NCBI RefSeq assembly: GCF_050947335.1
Contig: NC_134997.1
Span: 868,001 to 932,000, forward strand
DNA from: Megachile rotundata
Lineage: Eukaryota; Arthropoda; Insecta; Hymenoptera; Megachilidae
Direction: 5' to 3'
DNA: 64,000 nt
Part shown: one piece after another, positions 59,029 through 64,000 of the stretch
Position numbering within the stretch: the first letter of the stretch is position 1
How the letters are laid out: each line of letters begins with the position of its first letter
Position numbers and translations under genes: made by a program
The notes under the pieces: generated by a model
Database searches by the model: none
What the model was told of the DNA's origin: nothing
The model's input: only the letters and a program-made list of their open reading frames with translations

Positions 59029-60194
59029 CACGATCACGATCACACAATCACGATCACACAATCGCGATCACACAATCACGACCACACAAACACACAGTCA
59101 CAATCCCACAATCACGATCACTCAATCACGACCACACAGTCACGATCACACAATCACGATCACACTATCACGATCACACTATCGCGATCACACAATCACA
59201 GTCACACAATCACAATCACACAGTCACACAATCACAATCACAATCACAATCACAATCACACAATCACAGTCACGATCACACAATCACAATCACACAATCA
59301 CCATCCCACAATCACAATCACACAATCACAGTCACACAATCACAATCACACAATCCCACAATCACGATCACCCAATCACGATCACACGATCACAATCACA
59401 TAATCGGTCACACAATCACGGTCACAAAATCACGATCACACAATCACGATCACACAATCACGATCACATAATCACACAATAACAATCACAATCACAATCA
59501 CATAATCACAATCACATAATCACAATCACACAATCACAATCACACAATCACCATCAAACAATCACAATCACACAATCACAGTCACACAATCGCAATCACA
59601 CAATCGCAGTCACACAATCGCAATCACACAATCGCAATCACACAATCGCAATCACACAATCGCAATCACACAATCGCAATCTCACAATCGCAATCACACA
59701 ATCGCAATCACGATCGCACTATCACGATCGCACAATCACGATCACACAATCACGATCACACAATCACGATCACACAATCACGACCACACAGTCACAATCA
59801 CACAATCGCAATCACAATCCCACAATCACAATCACACAATCACAGTCACACAATCACAATCACACAACCACAACCACACAATCACACAGTCAAAATCCCA
59901 CAATCACGATCACACAATCACGATCACACAATCACGATCACACAATCGCGATCACACAATCACGATCACACAATCACACAATCACACAATCACAATCACA
60001 ATCAACCATAACAATCACACAATCACAATCAAACAATCACGATCAAACAATCACGATCACACAATCACGATCACACAATCACGATCACACAATCACGATC
60101 ACACAATCACGATCACACAATCACGGTCACACAATCACGATCACACAATCACGATCACACAATCACGATCACACAATCACGATCACACAATCGC
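59029..60194. repeat. Chimeric segment following block B
   Basis: First resembles 34.2-34.55 kb (ACAAACACACAGTC, CTATCGCG). It then switches through CATAATCGGTCACAC (59,399) to the C-run composite (59,591-59,708) and to AATCAACCATAAC at 60,001. The same composite with AATCAACCATAAC recurs at 61,221-61,700 and, in part, at 35.4-35.7 kb. No gene is seen. Confidence 0.78.
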
Positions 60195-61220
60195 GATCAC
60201 ACAATCACGACCACACAATCACACAGTCACAATCCCACAATCACGATCACACAATCACGACCACACAGTCGCAATCACACAATCGCAATCACAATCCCAC
60301 AATCACAATCACACAATCACAGTCACACAATCACAATCACACAACCACAACCACACAATCACACAGTCAAAATCCCACAATCACGATCACACTATCACGA
60401 CCACACAGTCACGATCACACAATCACGATCACACTATCACGATCACACTATCGCGATCACACAATCACAGTCACACAATCGCAATCACACAGTCACACAA
60501 TCACAATCACAATCACAATCACAATCACACAATCACAGTCACGATCACACAATCACAATCACACAATCACCATCCCACAATCACAATCACACAATCACAG
60601 TCACACAATCACAATCACGGTCACCCAATCACGGTCACACGATCACAATCACACGATCACAATCACACGATCACAATCACACAATCACAATCACACAATC
60701 ACAATCACACAATCACAATCACACAATCACAATCACACAATCAAACAATCGCGATCAAACAATCGCGATCGCACAATCGCGATCGCACAAACGCGATCGC
60801 ACAATCGCGATCGCACAATCGCGATCGCACAATCGCGATCGCACAATCACGATCAAACAATCACGATCACAGAATCACGATCACAGAATCACCATCACAC
60901 AATCACGATCAAACAATCACGATCACACAATCACGACCACACAATCACGATCACACAATCACGATCACACAATCACGATCACACAATCACGATCACACAA
61001 TCACGATCACACAATCACGATCACACAATCACGATCACACAATCACGATCACACAATCACGATCACACAATCACGATCACACAATCACGACCACACAATC
61101 ACACAGTCACGATCCCACAATCACGATCACACAATCACGACCACACAGTCACAATCACACAGTCACAATCACACAATCACCATCACACAATCACGATCAC
61201 ACAATCACGATCACACAATC
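60195..61220. repeat. Second copy of the 51.5-kb module
   Basis: Partner of 51,519-52,544 with the same order of AACCACAACC, CTATCGCG, CACGGTCACCC, A units, S run and G-type run. The join to the next module is the variant AATCAACATCAAAC at 61,219. Confidence 0.82.
60761..60844 (+). repeat. S-type run, 6 units
   Basis: Six AATCGCGATCGCAC units with the AAACGC variant third. Followed by AATCACGATCAAAC. Confidence 0.92.
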
Positions 61221-64000
61221 AACATCAAACAATCACAATCACACAATCACAGTCACACAATCGCAATCACACAATCGCAATCACACAATCGCAATCACAC
61301 AATCGCAATCACACAATCGCAATCACACAATCGCAATCACACAATCGCAATCTCACAATCGCAATCACACAATCGCAATCACGATCGCACTATCACGATC
61401 GCACAATCACGATCACACAATCACGATCACACAATCACGATCACACAATCACGACCACACAGTCACAATCACACAATCGCAATCACAATCCCACAATCAC
61501 AATCACACAATCACATTCACACAATCACAATCACACAACCACAACCACACAATCACACAGTCAAAATCCCACAATCACGATCACACAATCACGATCACAC
61601 AATCACGATCACACAATCGCGATCACACAATCACGATCACACAATCACACAATCACACAATCACAATCACAATCAACCATAACAATCACACAATCACAAT
61701 CAAACAATCACGATCAAACAATCACGATCACACAATCACGATCACACAATCACGATCACACAATCACGATCACACAATCACGATCACACAATCACGATCA
61801 CACAATCACGATCACACAATCACGATCACACAATCACGATCACACAATCACGATCACACAATCACGATCACACAATCGCGATCACACAATCACGACCACA
61901 CAATCACACAGTCACAATCCCACAATCACGATCACACAATCACGACCACACAATCACGACCACACAGTCACAATCACACAATCACGATCATACAATCACG
62001 ATCACACAATCACAATCACACAATCACGATCACACAACCACAACCACACAATCACACAGTCACAATCCCACAATCACGATCACACAATCACGACCACACA
62101 GTCACGATCACACAATCGCAATCACACAATCACCATCACACAATCACGATCACACAGTCACAATCACACAATCGCAATCACAATCCCACAATCACAATCA
62201 CACAATCACATTCACACAATCACAATCACACAACCACAACCACACAATCCCATAGTCACAATCCCACAATCACGATCACACAATCACGACCACACAGTCA
62301 CGATCACACAATCGCAATCACACAATCACAATCACACAACCACAATCACACAATCACAACCACACAATCACAATCACACAATCACAATCACACAATCACG
62401 ATCACACAATCACGATCACACAATCACCATCACACAATCACGATCACAAAATCACGATCACCATCACGATCACACAATCACGATCAAGGAATCCTAATCA
62501 CACAATCAGGATCACACAATCAGGATCACATAATCACGGTCACACAATCACGGTCACACAATCACGATCACACAATCACGATCACACAATCACACAATCA
62601 CAATCGCAATCACACAATCACACAATCACAGTCACACAATCGCAATCACACAATCGCAATCACACAATCGCAATCACACAATCGCAATCACACAATCGCA
62701 ATCATACAATCGCAATCACACAATCGCAATCACACAATCGCAATCACACAATCGCAATCACACAATCGCAATCACGATCGCACTATCACGATCGCACAAT
62801 CACGATCACACAATCACGATCACAATATCACGATCACACAATAACAATCACACAGTCACACAATCACAATCACAATCACAATCACAATCACAATCACACA
62901 ATCACAGTCACGATCACACAATCACACAATCACAATCCCACAATCACAATCACACAATCACAGTCACACAATCACAATCACACAATCGCACAGTCACAAT
63001 CCCACAAACACGATCACACAATCACGACCACACAGTCACAATCACACAATCGCAATCACAATCCCACAATCACAATCACACAATCACATTCACACAATCA
63101 CAATCACACAACCACAACCACACAATTCCATAGTCACAATCCCACAATCACGATCACACAATCACGACCACACAGTCACGATCACACAATCGCAATCACA
63201 CAATCACAATCACACAACCACAATCACACAATCACAACCACACAATCACAATCACACAATCACAATCACACAATCACAATCACACAATCACGATCACACA
63301 ATCACCATCACACAATCACGATCACAAAATCACGATCACAATCACGATCACACAATCACGATCAAAGAATCCTAATCACACAATCAGGATCACACAATCA
63401 GGATCACATAATCACGGTCACACAATCACGGTCACACAATCACGATCACACAATCACGATCACACAATCACACAATCACAATCACAATCACAATCACACA
63501 ATCACAATCACACAATCACAATCACACAATCACACAATCGCAGTCACACAATCGCAATCACACAATCGCAATCACACAACCGCAATGACACAATCGCAAT
63601 CACACAATCGCAATCACACAATCGCAATCACACAATCGCAATCAGACAATCGTAATCACACAATCACGACCACACAGTCACGATCACACAATCGCAATCA
63701 CACAATCACAATCACACAACCACAATCACACAATCACAACCACACAATCACAATCACACAATCACAATCACACAATCACGATCACACAATCACGATCACA
63801 CAATCACCATCACACAATCACGATCACAAAATCACGATCACAATCACGATCACACAATCACGATCAAAGAATCCTAATCACACAATCAGGATCACACAAT
63901 CAGGATCACATAATCACGGTCACACAATCACGGTCACACAATCACGATCACACAATCACACAATCACAATCACAATCACAATCACACAATCACAATCACA
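61221..64000. repeat. Right end: three successive marker cycles
   Basis: C-run composite, AATCAACCATAAC (61,671) and a long G run. Then CCCATAGTC at about 62,247 and again, as TCCATAGTC, at about 63,127, with AATCCTAATC markers at 62,490, 63,368 and 63,870. The first two markers are 878 bp apart with parallel flanks. The third cycle is shortened and runs off the window. C-type runs lie at about 62,639-62,775 and 63,540-63,656. No gene is seen. Confidence 0.82.

Larger units (their letters stand above)
1..64000 (+). repeat. 14-bp satellite array spanning the whole window
   Basis: Every part of the window reads as head-to-tail copies of AATCACAATCACAC or near variants. The unit is an alternation of a 6-mer (AATCAC) and an 8-mer (AATCACAC). 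Orientation never changes: the plus strand shows no run of the complementary GTGATT. G is rare and nearly always follows C, in variants CGATC or TCGCA. Three units (42 bp) restore the codon phase, which gives the translated cycle HNHNHTITITQSQS in every forward frame. No unique sequence, gene, tRNA, rRNA or transposon end interrupts the array, and it runs off both edges. Large arrays of short units are typical of eukaryotic heterochromatin. That this one is centromeric, subtelomeric or interstitial cannot be decided here. Confidence 0.97.

Noticed and set aside
33623..59482. Shorter plus-strand open frames in the right half (for example 42,972-46,034, 50,968-52,728, 53,339-53,941, 58,529-59,482)
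   Set aside because: Same repeat peptide, cut by TAA in ACATAATC, AATCCTAATC and ATAAC variants. Several share a start at TTGCGATCGC-type variants because the DNA is duplicated, not because a gene is conserved.
26242..63893. Rho-independent terminator at the ATCCT...AGGAT inverted repeat
   Set aside because: The stem is 5 bp with a 12-base loop and no following T-run, and there is no gene upstream.
1..64000. CRISPR array
   Set aside because: There is no alternation of a constant repeat with unique spacers; the would-be spacers are the same 14-bp unit.
1..64000. Telomeric repeat
   Set aside because: No TTAGGG-, TTTAGGG- or TTAGG-type run on either strand; the T/G-rich strand has single Gs only.
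1..64000. Transposon or retrotransposon insertion within the array
   Set aside because: I looked for any break in the repeat, terminal inverted repeats, poly-A ends or foreign coding sequence and saw none; all irregularities are variants of the unit.
1..64000. Assignment to a named satellite family or species
   Set aside because: I do not recognise AATCACAATCACAC as a named family with confidence. A search of satellite databases and genome assemblies with this 14-mer would be needed to decide.

Overview
This window is one uninterrupted block of eukaryote-type satellite (minisatellite) DNA. From base 1 to base 64,000 I find no stretch of unique sequence, no credible gene, no RNA gene, no transposon and no CRISPR array. 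The basic unit is 14 bp, AATCACAATCACAC, made of a 6-bp step (AATCAC) and an 8-bp step (AATCACAC). All units run head to tail in the same orientation. The plus strand is rich in A and C and poor in G, and almost every G sits in a CpG variant of the unit. The host is most likely a eukaryote, because no prokaryotic replicon is known to carry an array of this kind and size. Species and chromosomal position cannot be read from the sequence. Both ends of the array lie outside the window.

Five unit variants occur in homogeneous patches. I call them A (AATCACAATCACAC), G (AATCACGATCACAC), C (AATCGCAATCACAC), P (AATCACGATCGCAC, with a CGATCG site) and S (AATCGCGATCGCAC, with a GCGATCGC site). Between the patches are mixed modules carrying recurrent diagnostic variants (AACCACAACC, CAGTCAC, AATCCCAC, CTATCAC, CAGGATC, AATCCTAATC).

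Layout. (1) 1-1,925 is a nested duplicated flank. (2) 1,926-17,150 holds two essentially identical copies of a 7,624-bp higher-order unit. (3) 17,151-23,460 is a diverged third version of parts of that unit. (4) 23,461-25.3 kb and 29,936-31.8 kb are a paired block with pure hexamer tracts of 26 and 34 units. (5) From about 26.2 kb to the right edge a different module family dominates. It is marked by an AATCCTAATC...CAGGATC inverted repeat, by ACATAATC (which brings TAA stops) and by long P and C runs. (6) Within it are three copies of a 1.76-kb unit (37.7-46.5 kb) and two copies of a 3.76-kb block (47.7-51.5 and 55.3-59.0 kb).

Very long open frames on the plus strand of the left half are a by-product of the repeat. 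The 14-bp unit has no stop in any forward frame, and because 14 is not a multiple of 3 all three frames give the same 14-residue peptide cycle. I treat none of them as genes. What is informative here is how the array evolves: quantal 6-bp and 14-bp length changes, patchwise homogenisation of CpG variants, and kilobase-scale duplications of differing age.
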